The translations under genes and the position numbers were made by a program. 64,000 nucleotides of DNA from Rhyacophila brunnea. Its lineage: Eukaryota > Arthropoda > Insecta > Trichoptera > Rhyacophilidae. The stretch's first letter is position 1. The number at the start of each line of letters is the position of its first letter. Positions 11,001 through 26,000 of this stretch are shown here, piece after piece. The stretch lies in contig JAGYXB010000615.1 in assembly GCA_022495005.1 (NCBI GenBank), positions 496,001 through 560,000 of the forward strand, given 5' to 3'. The notes under the pieces were generated by a model. It did not search any database, was not told the DNA's origin, and saw only the letters and a program-made list of their open reading frames with translations.

Positions 11001-14000
11001 ATATAGATACATACCTATTATGCTGATTCCCGCAGATGTGCTTGGGGATCACTGAGCGTATTTCGGGAAAGAAAATGCGGCAGTATACCGTGATGTGAAT
11101 AACGTGACGACCCATTCAAGTTTGTTTTCGCCATTCTAAATGCCAATGACTAAAATGACATTAAGAATTTAATGTTTGGTATACCCACGGTGGCCGCGCG
11201 GCTTAAGCGTTGGACTATAACGCCGTGGTTCCCAGGTTCGAATCCTGGGTCTGGCAAGCAGGGACGGCTCTTGTATAGGAGCAAAGGTGCACTGATCTCC
11301 CAAATTATTACGTAACTATGTAATAATAAGTACTTATTCAAATACCTACATATTGTATGAATTAATTATTGTAAAATATCTTTAATTTGTCGCCCGTCTG
11401 CACGCATAAAATGCGCGTAATTTCTGGCGGCCTGCATGTATGCGTAGGTACGTCCTTCGTAGTATTAATTGTGCAGGAGAGAAATCGAACCGCCTGGCGA
11501 TGATTTTTTTTTCACGCTGCCGATAATGTGGGCTCAGTTGTGATCTTTTTTTATTTCCGAACGTGCAATATTTACCTCACTTGGGACACTGTGCCTCCCA
11601 ATCTGAGCTTACGAGCGCAGACGACATTTCACGACAAGCTGTGTTTGACTGGCGCGAATAATAACAACTCACAAACGCTTTTGAAGTCGGTACAAGATTC
11701 CCGCGTAATATTTCAAATTATATTATTATTTCGTACGTTATGAGGTAAATGCTACGTTGTTTGCCATATAATATTGAATCGATCAAAATATCGATTAGAG
11801 TGATATTGTGTTCATTAAGTTAGGTGTAGCAATCTCAACATACAAATACCAATTTTATAATTATTTTACCTTTAAAAATTAAATAATTTTATTATGCCTA
11901 GAGCAAAGTAAACTTGTAAGTAAGTAATTGATAAACTATTAATAACCTTTACATAATATAATATACATACTACAATTTTTTACGTACCTACTTATACTAC
12001 TCTAAGAGAAGTAGTTATTTAACAAAAGCGTTACATTGTAACAATTTCTACAATATTAGGTATTTCAATAGTGTATGTGGAGTATGAGCGTTATTTTGAA
12101 CGTAAAAGAGGATAAAATATTTTTTAAGAAGATGAACAAAGCAATTTTCCAATGTCAATTATTGAAGAAAAGAAATATAAATTATTCTATCAAATACAAT
12201 ATTCGTGTTACCGAAGTATTTTTCATTTTGAATACGTCTTTCAAATCAGTCCCATTTGGAGTGCAATTCTGGAGTTGAGGTGTACAAAGTATTAGCAATT
12301 TTTTAACAGATAGTAACTATATCCCGTTGAAAAATCACCGATCCATAGTATTTATCAAAATGATACAGCGCGTAGGTATATGCGGAGAATGTGGGATGCA
12401 AATAACCGAAAGGGGAGTATAAGATATGCCCGAATTGCGTCAGTATGTGAACTTCAACCGACCATAACCCGCGTACTACCTATCGGAGCTACACAAATGA
12501 GGAGTTTACGGCTTTGTACCAATGACATATTGTCTAAAATACTTGCATCAGTTATAATTTATGGAAGTTAGGAGTGTCAAACGTGGAAACTACGTTGGCA
12601 CATATGAAATGTATTACAATAAAATCGAAAAGAGTTTGTATGCCTTTTGCATCATACCTATCATATCCAGAAGCTTGGACTTTATAACTTTGACAATAAA
12701 TAAATGCTGTCGGTGAATGTGAGCGTCGTTTCGTTTCTCAACCCCCCCCCCCCCCAAGATGTATTATATATTTAAGCATAAGCCTACCTCCACTCTGAAG
12801 GCTATTGCCGATTTTTTTCAATACCACAAAAAGGAAAATGCATGTCTTTGCATGCACTCCCTAATTTTATGATCACCGGCCGCCACTGCTGGCAAGTACA
12901 CATATTGTTTTTTACACAATTTGTGTGTGAGTCAGGGTATGGACCTAATAGGTTGAGCAAGTGGCTGACATCCATTTCTCGTAAAAACAAAATCTGTTAA
13001 TACAAACCTCTACTCTATGGGGAGGCCCTTATGATCGTATTAGGATCGGACATGGTCGGAATTTTAATTAAAATAATGGCCCGATGTAATTCATTTCAGT
13101 TCCTGGCTGTCAGTGACAGTGATTCCAAACTTTTTATTTTTTTTGAATGGCAATTACTGAAATACTTTCTGTAAATTAAAATAAAACACTGTTTGGTTAG
13201 TGGTGCACAAAAATGATTCCTGGATACGCGTGTTGTTAGGATGGGTTATATGTATTTCTAGAACAGTTTATATATTATATTGTTTATTATTATACATAAT
13301 AATGATTGTTGTTTTCCAGTCGGCAGCATGGTTTACAAACTACATGACAATTTTGGGACATGAAATTCAGTATAATATATTAAAGCGTGTCTGAAATGTG
13401 TCCTATAATAAACTTATGCATCATGTAAAAAAAATATTTTTCAAAGTGGTTTGAAGTAACTGAAATCATTTTAATTTTAAACAATAAAAAATTATCACCG
13501 AAATTCGAATCGAACGAGTAAACTGCCTAATGTTATTCTCATTACCACGGGCGATTTTCTTTGACGACACAATCGGTTCATCTGAAGGTTTAAAAGGGGT
13601 CCTTGAAACAGTTATAACCGGTCATTTCAAATTCAAACAATTAAAAAGTATGTCAGATTTTTAACGGAATGCGTATTTATCACAAATTTTGTGTAGAATA
13701 TTGGCCAAAGCATAAAAAATCCCTGCAAATAACATCAAATATAACTATTCAAATATTACGTAGATACTTAGTAAGAACTTTTTATACCTATTACACGTTT
13801 TTATATTCAGTTGAATCATATAAAGTTGACAATTCTATGTACTTATTAATAAATACTTTTTTTTAAATTTATTTGATGAAATATCCCATCAACTTGAAAG
13901 AAAATGTTCAAATGCGTAATAAAGAGAGCAATAATTGTAAGAAATTGTCAAACATTTATTAGAATTCGATCGAAGCGCCGCTTGCGGTTTTTTTCCGAAC

Positions 14001-17000
14001 TAACTTTCCATACGAAACAGAATTAACTGAAAATGAATCCAATTCTGCTTAAAGATGGCTAAAAGTATTAAAACAATGCATTGTCATCGTGTTGTGATAT
14101 AGGTATTATAAAAGTTTCAAATGTCTAGCTAGTCGGGAAGTTAGTTAAAAATCGATTGCAAGATTTTTACTGGACAAACAAGAAAACGAGCTAATAAAAA
14201 CGTGGTAATAATAATATTATGTCAATAATTATGTGTCATCACTTTCATCCTCGATAATAATAATATTTTGGTAAAGAAAGTGCTTTATGGTTTTTTTTTA
14301 TCGTGGTGGGCTTCAAATCAGTCGGTGCGCCTGGTCTCCACACTCCTGAACCCGCCACTGTCAATTACGATATAAAACTGGTCCACAGGACACAGTGAAG
14401 ACAAATTGCTTACTTCTACCAAAAGCTTATTTTTACATCACATTTATTGATGGATGGTTTTCAAAGGAAATGAATAACCAGGGAATTAAAATTTTTAAAT
14501 GTGTTTTTATCGAATTGTGGTTTAATTGTTAAACTTATTTTATCGTGCAATGATCATTTAAATTTTGATTTTGACTATTATATTTTTTTAGAATTATTAA
14601 TAACCATGTCCTTGCTTTTTCGTACAAGGTGGTTGTTAGTAATTTTGAACAATCACAAACACCCAGGCTTTGAGAAAACACATAAATATTGTGTCCTGAC
14701 CGGTAATCGAATCCAGAACTCTCGGGTGGAAGGCAAGCGCATTACTCACTGCACCACGAGAGCCGCATGTATATTATATAATTATATTGCCTAACTGTTG
14801 CAAAATGTAAATTTTTGCAAGCTTTTCAGAATCCTAGCGGAACCCGGTTTTGCATCGCTGGTCTATAACTTACTCCATAATATTATTAATATTATGACCG
14901 GTCAAGTGCCCATATCCGCTGATCTAGTTGGATAGCTGCTAGGGTGCTAGCTTGTGTATCTCTGGCAGAATATTATATACCTAGGTATGTCAACTCATAG
15001 TCTGCCCCCACACTGACCGAATTTTGCGGTTGATATCGTCGTCATTATCAGCCGTATTCGATTTCTTTTACATCAACGGTCCATAATATTTACACGCATA
15101 CGTCAGCAGTCAGCACGTCTGGTATAACTAATAGACCATCCATGGACTGAAACCGTATGCGATTTCGAACCTTGTGCCATACTAAGCTTATCTTTTCTGT
15201 TCATGGAAATATATTTTTACAAAGTATATTATAAGCATCTGATCATATCCGTTTACACCATACACTTACACTTACAAATTTAGTGAAAATATATTTTCAT
15301 GAACAAAAATCATAAGTTTAGTATGGCATACGGATCTAAACCGCATACGGTTTCAGTCCATGGATGGCTCCTAATTCTTTACCTCACACTTTACAATGTA
15401 GTTTTTTTGGTTCGGTTCGCATGCACCTAATTATTATCTGTTTACAAATATTAATAAATAGGGAATAATGTTCGAATAGAAACAGATTACCATAGCGTTA
15501 CGTGGTCGTGGTAAATTCGTTTATAATATTCATTAGCCGTCATTTTAGCCGTCGTTAAGTATCTACACTTTATTTTGCTGTTCGATTTTTCTGATTGTAC
15601 TTTTAATTATATTTGAAAAAGAAAATGTTCTATTTGCACTTAGCAGTCCCAAATGTGCTTGGTAGATTTTTGCGATTATCTCAAAATATCGGTAGGTAGG
15701 TATATTACCGACTTTGAAATCAACATCCTCAATAATTAGTATTACTATCCTATATCATTAATCTGATACTTTTACAGCGGTTGTGATTTTCAAATCCGTA
15801 TTTAACTTTAGGTTTTTTTGACCAATTTGCCTACATAAATATGACAATGCTCAGTGCAGTTTCTATTGAGCGCTTATAGACCATAGAGCAGACTTCGGTA
15901 TACTTTCGTGGCGGTCCCACTCCTACTGAGCTTTGTCTATTATTAACCATTTCCGCTCTATCATTATGACATCCATTACATTGGAAATGCTTCCCAAAGT
16001 GTCGCGCGCTATTGTGAAACTAAACAGGAAATGGATCTGTCAAGAGTCGGAAAATATTATCAGAATTTTTGGTTACCTATATGTGTGTCCTGTATTCCTA
16101 TACATCAGTAAATATTACTTAATTGCGGAGTAGGTACTGAATTTTGTATAGAAACTTTTAATTTTCGAAGTAGAATTATTATCAAAGCTCTCATGCATAT
16201 TATAATCAGGGGCGGCTCTACCATAAGGGTTCGTAGGGACCATCCCCACATCGTTATCATGTCAAAAATACTCGTCCAATATTTTTATCATTGTCATAAC
16301 TTACTAACTTAATTGTTACATGATTAATTAATGAACTATTTAATTTATTTTATCCACCTTATCCTGTCCCAAATTTATAGAGATATTTATTATTACTTAT
16401 TAGACAAATAAATAAAGCAATGATTGTAAATTGTGTAATAATTTAATGATGATTACGCGGTTTTATAGTAATTAATTAAATTAATTACTTACAAATGTAC
16501 ATATGTACAAATTTAGAAAGCTATAAGATTAAGAAGAACATACGTTAAAGTTCCCACGACCACCCGTCATATATGCACAGCCGTGGATATGCACGGCCGC
16601 TTTAAACGTGTCTGAAAGAAGTGATTTTAAGTGCTCATTCCCTCCCGAGACGGAGCCGCACGGGACAGATGCTGCAACCATGCACCGTAGTGCTTAAAGA
16701 AGATTAAGAAGAATTTGAAGTAGAGATGAATATTATGCACCAGTCAATTATTAGAGATTATAATACTATTCTGTTATAATATTAAACTGGGATCTCGCAG
16801 CCCACAAAATTGGGCCGGATCCAAGATGTGTGATATATGCCACTTATACCTACATGGCAAGGACACATCCCATTGTTACAATCGTATGCGCTGGGCAAGG
16901 AAGTAATTGGAGTTGGCAAGGGCTATTAAAATACATAATAGTGACCGGGAGCCTCCTGCATCGATGATAATAATATGGTCAGTGACGGGTTTATGGATAC

Positions 17001-20000
17001 GGAGACCCGAGGCGCTGACTGATTTTGACGCCAACGATAAAAATAAAATAAATAGCAAAAATTCCTACTAAAATATCAATGTGCCTATCTACAATGTTGT
17101 TAGTTATCTTTCAATTTAGAATGTAAATATATCTTTCCTTTTATCGTGTTAACTGTCAATTCATGGTGGAAATGTATTCTATTATTCATTTAATTTAATA
17201 ACTTTTAATAAATAAATCTGGACTGGTTTCGTCCGTCTCAGAGGGACATTTTCAACTGAATAATCTTTACAAAACAGGCATATATCAAAACGAATTCAAA
17301 AGGCGACACAAAGCATCTTCCAATACATACATTGTAAATAAATAATAGGTATTTTAATTGTGTAAACTTTTAACTTTCTGATTTATTAGTAGTAGGTATA
17401 TAAAGTTTTTGGAAATTAAAAAAACAAATATCTGCCTACTATTTTACTCTTTATAAAAATATGATGGTATTGTTATAATTTCTGCATGGTTTCCCATAGT
17501 CTCGTTAAACACCTGACCGCAAAAGAATGTTTTCATTTTGATATTCACACCCTCACGTTTGGTGTCTTCTCTTTTCTTCTCTATATTTACTTCCCCTCGT
17601 CCCTGTCTTTCTCGCCTTTACTCGATAACCCATCAGTTCGGTTTGTCTCCGCCAGCAGCGCCACCATCACACCAAACTAGTTTTTCTCCTTGTCTAATTT
17701 AGGTTTTCCGAGTCTTATTTTTCCTACCAATCCCACCTAAAAACATACATAACTTCACAATTATTCATAAAATATGTACAATGAATCATTATATATTTTA
17801 TGACCTTTAAAATTCAATTGTCAAATATTACTTTGTAAGCATTTTTCTCCCGATCACATGTTTTATTGTTTTCTCTTGCTTTCTCTCTCTTCTCAACCCC
17901 CGTTCCCCTTTGTGTGAAATGATTGTCTAGTTTATATCCGACAAAATATAGCCCGTTTCTTTCACTCTTCGTAGTTGTATCTGAAACAGCTTTCTATGTC
18001 TCTCTCTGCCTTGGAGCACAACGTTAACACCATTGATACGTAACTAAATAATTTCGTGCCGGAATGGCAAAAAATTAAGTGACAAAAAATGCAGCATTTC
18101 CAACACACTTTCTGACTACTAAACGTTTAATAAATGAAATATTCGTAAATACTGTCTACATTCTAGATCTAATTACGCTGAATATATTATGTCAATAACT
18201 ATTTCCAAATGTTTTTTGTCCCATTTCACAGTTTTGTCGTATTAGGTAGGCTTTGTACACTATCGCTAGCTTCGTTGCAAAGTTTTATTCTTATTATCGG
18301 TATATTTTAAAAAAAATGCGTGCGCTCAGAAAAAAACACATTTCAAACGATATTTCAGCCAGCACTACAATAACGATAATACATAGTATCCCGTTTACGT
18401 GCATGTATTTACTGCTGACAGTACGTATTATTGCGGTCATAACAAGAAAATGCACGTGTAAAGATGTATTACTACTGCAAGTTGCAAGATTTCATACATG
18501 CTTCTGAATTTTCACGCGACAGTTGGGATTTGTTCCGATAGTGGCGTGGTGAACTTGCCGAGAAAAAAACGAACTACACCGCAGAGACTCATTTTGAGGT
18601 TAACCGATTTTCACGACTGTCAAATAGTACCATAAAACGACAACATCGCGTCTCGCTTTGAAGAATGAGATTGGCGAGACAGTCAGCACGTTTACGTGTA
18701 GACAGTTATTATCGCGACAGTTTAAAATACACACTATTGGTGCACGTAAATCCATGCACGTGTACAGGCGCCATAAACGATTAGTTTGGAGTTAGTGCAC
18801 CGACAGTATATTTGAGATACCGTAATATTATGATGTTAAACTTACATCATACATTTGCGTGTGCTGAGAATACATTTTCGCGGTCATTATAAATCCATGT
18901 ATGCATAATACCTCCGTACTGTATTCTGTTAAAATATGTTTAAAGGTATTTCCGGTAAACCATTATCCTTGTCCTTGTAAGTTTTCTTGTATTGTTTAAA
19001 ATTTAGATTTCAGTATACCTATATTTCGCCCACTTACATTACATTATGAATCCCACGTTGTTTTTGGGGCCGGTTGAATTGAAATGCCACATGACATGAC
19101 CCGCGAAATATAATATTTTTGGAGGCTTATTCGTGTTGTATGATTATGCCGATCCCTTTTTTACAACCGCAAACCAGATAATTATTATAAATCACTGGGC
19201 ATGTTGCACCCGGGGAATAATAGTGGCACAACTCGAAATTTTGTTTTTGCAGGAGAGCAGTTTGAATATTTTATTTTAGTGTATTAAATTAGTTTTTTTT
19301 TTAATTTACTTTATAATAGCGTGAATTTGGCACACTTGAGTCATCTCATTTTGAATGTTATCCGCAATAACAATGGCACAATGATATTGTGCCACTGTTT
19401 CTGCTTGAATTCAAGTAAAATGTTATAATATGATAATGACAAAAATGCTTTTAAGGCCACCATTATATTTTTAAGAATTATGCCGCTATTTGTGCGGATA
19501 GAAATGATATCTATAACATTTCTGCATACTTAACTAAAAAAGACAAATTTTGACTTGTGCCACTATTATTCCCCGGGTGCGATGTAATCATGACCAACGT
19601 TCCCTCTAATTTTGCTATTGTGTGTGCGGAGATCATCAACGCATCTGAGCAGTGGAGTAACTAGGATTGGTGTCACCCGTCAGTGACGGGCCGTCACCCG
19701 GTGCAGTAAATTTACACCCCCCCCCCTTCAAAAACACACAATTTTTCAGTAAAACTTATATTTTTAAAGTATTTAATTATTGAAGTGATTTTATATAATT
19801 ATAACACTAACAACGATACGTATTCGTTGATAAAATATATTAAATACTAAGCTTCAACACAGCTGCTACTCCATTCTTTTATAAAACGGGACGGATATAG
19901 TGAAGTGATCCCGCTCGATGTAAAATTTCACTTGCGTGCTCGCGTTAGTTGCAACTCGCCTTCCGAGAAATGAGTCGAAGTATTGTGCATGTGATAGTTT

Positions 20001-23000
20001 CGTGCATTCGAGCAAAATTATTAGCAAATTCGGGCAAAACTATTCTGGCAAAGGAAAACTTCTTTTACAATATTCTTGTGTGAGGAAACTGTGCGGGGGA
20101 TCAAAACATGTGTGCGGACACATTTTGGTAGGTACACGCCTTACAGGGAACTTTGATCATGACATCTGCAATAATGTGCTTTATTGTTGTTTGGATAAAG
20201 ATATTACTTAAAAGTAAATAAATTTGATGTTCCAGTCTGTTCGGTCATCGATTTTGACTATTATATTATAGTTTATTAGTTTGTTTCGCGACCCATTTGT
20301 CTTCAATCGCTGCACGTCTGGAATCTGCCTTGTTGAGTGCATCCTGCTCTTGCACCTTTCCCTCCCCGCCTTTCGTCTCTCTTGCGCCCCCTTTCCATAC
20401 TGCGGTGCGTTTACCTCGTGGCTGCAGTGCGTTCAAGGTTCGCGCACCGCCTATTTCACTATTTCAGTCGGGCAGCAAATGTTGCCGTGGGTGGTCGCGT
20501 TCGGTATTAATGTTAGATTGGATTTTCCCTTTGATGTGTGTTGCACGAACCCTTCAAAATGTCGTTCATATATGTATGAGAAATAGGTAAATGCCAACTT
20601 TTGCCTGTTCTCTACAGGCATGTGGTTATATAAATGATCTAAAGCACAGATGAAATTACTTGCAATTTTCTAACCTAATCCATTTAATACATTTTGTATA
20701 TTTTGGTTGCAAACTGCCATAACAATAAACATAATATTACATATTAAAATTTAATTTTGCCTGACGAAGACGAAGTCGATAGAGATGAGTTTGTTCAGTA
20801 CATCATTCCACCTACCCGATTTTTTTATTTCGTAATAATTTTATTATTAATTTACCACATGTAGGTATGTACAGAACTATACCTAATAGTCGTTTTTATA
20901 AATTGCCTAGTAAACTGCCTTTATGACTTTTAAATATTATAAATCTCACTTCTATGTTTAATTTTCCTTTTCAAATAGAATTTTAATTGGCATTGGATCT
21001 TTTAGTTTTATTTATATCCACTGTTGTTCACTGTCCCTTCAAAAACTAGCTGTAGGTATACAAAAACGTCCAATGTCAATTCTATCTTTTTAAATATATA
21101 CATTAACGAAATAAAAAGTGCTCTACACTGACCACAAGATTGAAATGGAACACTTAACAATGATATGTACCTATAAAGTTTGTTTATTTTCAATAAAAAA
21201 AAATATTTTCAAAATCAGAAAAACTTTCAAGTGCATTTGCCAACAATTATTGATAATTGTGACATTGGACCTTTAAGGTGACGCATCAGTGAAACGCCAA
21301 ATAATTTCCAACTGTAGGCGCGACGAAATTTTGGACTCGCTGCCATTCACTGAGAGAATCTCGAGCGAGAAGCACGTCACTTTGCTGCGTGATGGCGACG
21401 GGTCAATTAATTCTAAAATCGTGTAAAGATGACTAAAAACGTTACCCATTTACTTTAAAAAGAAAACATGTCAATGAATATATTATTATTGTTACTAATA
21501 GAACAATAAACAGAACATAAAATGAACGTATGTTGGATTTATATGAAAAATAATATTTCGTTTGACAGGTGTCATTTGCACCCGCGACCCGCAGTCCGCG
21601 CATCGCCTAGCAACGATCTTTTTAGACCGTGCCTCAACTAATGCATGGCCTTAATGATGAATATCATATAGGTCAGGCTTGTAATATATCCAACGCCTCG
21701 ATCACAGGGAGGATTTTTCTTGAGACCCCGCCATAAATGTAAAAAGCTTGTGTTCTCATAACACGATTTCATTGAGGGGAATCATTAACCTTTCCAATAT
21801 GTATCTCCTTAACTGTCGATATCGACCTAAGTCGATCAAATTAACCAAGGGGAAGCCCGCGTGACCTCGTCGTATCACTTGATTCGTATTGCATCACTCA
21901 CGGCCTGTCGCAGTAGTGTAAGAAAAAGAAGATGTGAATCCGTTGCGTAGTAGGCCTTTTGCACTGTAGTAGTAGAATATTTTGATGATGAGTACATTTT
22001 TTTAATGACAATTTGAGAGTCTGGTAGATCTCTGCCAGATTTGACAATGGATAGTAGATCATAGGCTACTTGAAGTTACCCATGCCTGACTAGCTAAGTC
22101 AAGGGTTCTAACTCTAGATTCATTTGGTTGCGTTCCGCAGTCTTGATGATATTATATTAAACCATCATTAATCTACTGCTGGATTTGTATTGTGTTATTT
22201 CTTTAAAAAAATGATTATGTTTTAAATCTAGGTTCATAATAAGTCTTTTCTTTCCAATTCATTTATTCGGTATATAATATAAGTACCTATACCTACATAT
22301 CTGTATGTATTATTGAAACTACATGCCTACTTAGAGTTGCATTATGATAATAATGTAAAATACCTACATGTTTTGTAAGTCTACAATATTTCGATTGCTT
22401 TTGATATGAAAGGACAGTAATTGACATTTTTGAAAAAAGAAACATTAAAAATAATTTTTGTGTCAGTTGTATCTTGAATAGGTCCTTTTTATTATCAGAG
22501 TAGGTATACATTTTTTCAATGCTTATCAATGATTGTCAAGTCAAATTGATTAAGAACTAAAACCATTTTCATTCTGACACTTATATGGCTTCAAACCCAC
22601 TGTGGTAGGCAAAGTGATTGGAAGCCATATTAAATTTTGTATAATTTAATAGGTATGTAGATTTACACATTCGGAAAAATCCTTTAAAAAAACTTGAATC
22701 GAATGAAACTAGAACCCATATCCTTCGCAATCTGTGCTGGACCCTAGTCAGTAATTAAGATACCGACAGACATGCATCTGAAATACCTACTATTATATTA
22801 TGACGCCATGCATACACAATAATAAAAATAATCTCCGTTTTGATTTAAATTATTTTTTTCGTGAGAACTGTTGTAGGTATATGCCTGACCAGTTGGTAGT
22901 TATCTACTGTCATTCTTAAGTTCTGCTTTTTGTCTCTTTTCAGTGGCGTTGCCGTGCTGAGCTGCACCGAATCGAGCGGCAGTGACATCACAGAGCCGGG

Positions 23001-26000
23001 TTCGCCGTACAGCCCCGCGTCGAGCGGCTCTGGACTGTCCGAAGAGCGCGTCCCTGCGGGCACCCCTCGCCCCCGCCTTCGCCCGGGAACAGTCTGGCCC
23101 TGGGCGCCTCCCGCCAAGCGCCCCAGACCCTCGGAGCCCCCGCCCGCCCGGAATGCCGCCAAAGCGCAGCCGCCGCATCGCAGAACGGCCGTCGCGGACA
23201 TGCCCTCCGAAAAGAACCCTCCCGAGTCTCGTCTCCGGGTTGAAGACTCGCTGCCGCTGCTGCCCGCCGACCGCAAGATCTCAGACCCTCCGCCGCGCCC
23301 CAACGACTCAGAGCAGCTCAAGATCCAGCAAGGAAGAATCACCGAATACTTCAAATCTCAGATGAAGCCCAGCAACGGCCTGAAGCGGGACATCGCCGCT
23401 TGGATCGACAGGGCGGTCGACGGCAAAGCTCGCAATGAAGCCGCCGACAATCTCGAGAAATGCATCTCCTACATCTCGCGGACGATCGCGCCCAAGATGC
23501 CCGTCGAGAGAGACAAATTGGAAAGAAAACCGCCTGAACTGTCTAAAATTGTCGTACCGCAGTCTCTTGAAAATTTGCGAACGCCACCGCTCCCCGCCCT
23601 CATTCCCCCCCTCCCTCAAACGACTGTTCCCGATACTTTCACGACCCCCGAAAAGCCAGCTAAGGACAGGCGGATCACTAAGAAACCTGCTGAAAAGAGG
23701 CCCAGAATTAATGCCGAAGGAAAAAAATCCCTAGCCAAAGTTCGAATTTCGCACGCTAAAGATATTAATAATATCTCGTCGAAAATAAATGGAACGATTC
23801 CCGTAACATTTCCTGTGCCGGTAGAATCGAATGATGGAAACGATCGTTTCTCCAACATCCACCATCACATGAGGGAAATATTTATGAAAGCTCTGACCCC
23901 ACCCAGAGAGCCGGTCAAAGTACCTGTCAAAATGCCTGAAAAACGTGAACGACGACCGCCTGTAGCTCGGAAAACGCGAACTCCGAAAATCAACACAAAA
24001 CCTGTTGAAATTCCAGTTACTGAACCTCCACAAGGACTAAATCTTCCCCAAAACTCAACTCCCTCTCTACCCCCAACTGTTTCTCCAAGCGGTTTAATGC
24101 TGGCTGCAATAACTATTCCTGGTCAAAATCTAGCACAACAGCAGCAGCAGAATTGTCAAAAGCCAATGGTCAACACTCAAAATGTCCAGTCGAAGATGGA
24201 TGGACAGTTCATGATCATGCAAAACATCAATGCACTTGTTCCGATCCCTAATTTGCTAAGGAAGATGGGTCAGTCGGCGATGCAACCTCTCACCACCCAG
24301 AACGTAATGCAGAGGCCAAATGGCACATTGAATCCTATGTTTTTCAATGGCGCCTTATTGAAGATTAACACCCCCGTTCCCCAGGAACTGTCCAGTCTCA
24401 TTGCGAAGCAGATAATTGTTAACGCCTCCAACAGACAAGGATACCCCGTTACACCTAAAAACATGGCAACCGGTGTACCTACTGTTGTTGTTTCGAAGCC
24501 AAACTTCGCTGTAAACCTGAATAGACAGGTCTTCGTATCCTCGTCAGGGTTCATATTGAATCCCGTCCCAAACGTTGTCACGACGCAAACAAATCCTAGC
24601 CTCTCACACATGCAGCAGGCGTTTGGAGGAAACGTTGTGTTCACTACACCTATGAACCATAATGTTCACCTGACTCCTCAAATGAATGGAACTATTTCTA
24701 ATCTGGCTTTCCAGCAGGGAACGATTCCAGTTTCACCGATAAAACTGACTGACCACAATAGAGTGTACTTGACCCCTGTTCAACAGCAACTTGTTAACAA
24801 TCTCAACATGAATATGAATAACAATATGAATCCAAATAACAATGTTCATGTTAACAACATGAATATTAGCAATAATGTAAATGGTAATGGTAACATGAAT
24901 TTAAACAATGGCATGAACATGAACGTTAACAGCCATTTAAATGTTAACACCAATCTGAACATGAACAGCAATTTAAACATGAACAGCAATAATATGAATT
25001 CAAATTTAAATATGGGCACAAATCCAAACATTAATGTCTCCACGATGACTGAACAAATAGTAAACACGACAATATCCAACACCAATTTCACCATCAATAC
25101 CTCCACTGCCTCTATGGAATGCATAAACACGTCAAAAATACAAACATTCGTCATGAACACTTCCGCTATGCATTCGATACAACCGCCGATTGAAATGGCT
25201 CCAGAATCCAATTTAATCATAACACCATCAGAAACACCAATGTCAATTCCACCCTCGATAAGCTATCAACCTGCTCCGATTTTAAGCGACCCGGTTGAAA
25301 CTCATTCAATAGAAACGCCTGTAGAAAACGAACCATCATCACCAGTCTCTCCCGCATTTAATGAAGTATCGACAGATTCAATAGGAGCAGATTTAGACTT
25401 GAGCAAAATAGATAATATTTCATTGGATTCGATAGTATCGGAAACTAAATCAAGTTCCGACTCTGCAAGCCTGGATCTCAATATCACTTTCGACACGCCC
25501 TCGATAGATTCTCCCGTTGAAGAGTTAAGTAAAGAAATCGATGAGGATCTAACAGTTAATGTTACTCCCAGCGAGCGGACTACTGACTGCCAGAAAAGTC
25601 CAATTCTTTCCCAACCAAAGACCATAAGATTTCCCGCGAAGAAACACGGGGAGGCGAGAAATCGGATCAGCGCGAGATCCAGTGCTTCAGAGATTAGAAT
25701 TTGCCGATGGAGTGAGTGCAGTCAACGTTTCGATGATGGTGCTGATTTACTGGAACATATGCAGGTAAAGTATATTTTTTTTAAATGCTATAGATTTTTA
25801 CTCTTATATATATAATAAACATACTACCTAAAAATTTCATACTGTGGCTAACTTGGTACACTTGCAAAGGGTGGATGTTTTGATATCCATTTTTCAATAC
25901 AAGTTTTGAGTTAATGTTGAATAAACCAATCATCTGAAGTATATTAAAATGATTAATCATGGAAAATCAAATCAAATATCTGGAGAGAAGTGTTCACTCT

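Larger units (their letters stand above)
5096..22943 (+). other. jing intron 1 (17.8 kb, repeat-filled)
   Basis: Runs from GTAAGT at 5096 to TTTTCAG ending 22943. I see no convincing exon inside. It carries at least a dozen repeats, listed separately. Segments with no recognised content are 5096-6090, 6620-7920, 8380-9350, 9600-10540, 10610-11180, 11300-12360, 15380-16200, 16600-19200, 19730-21280 and 21660-22943. Patches at 10085-10260 (three GTCGGGT heptamers within 26 bp), 17480-17690, 17880-18020 and 20280-20590 are richer in G+C or C+T than the background and could be unrecognised regulatory DNA or old repeats. Confidence 0.7.

Noticed and set aside
10777..11115. 112-codon minus-strand frame
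   Set aside because: No recognisable domain, isolated in intron 1, next to a SINE; probably chance or repeat-derived.
20281..20590. Two overlapping frames in a G+C-richer patch, possible alternative jing exon
   Set aside because: No good acceptor/donor pair with the required phase and no recognisable protein motif.
22845..23354. 169-codon minus-strand frame over the start of jing exon 2
   Set aside because: It is antisense to a GC-rich coding exon; low stop-codon density there produces long false frames on every strand. No recognisable motif.
24270..25625. Minus-strand frames of 107-124 codons
   Set aside because: They mirror the Asn/Met and Ser/Asp-rich coding strand of jing and have biased, membrane-like composition only as a by-product.
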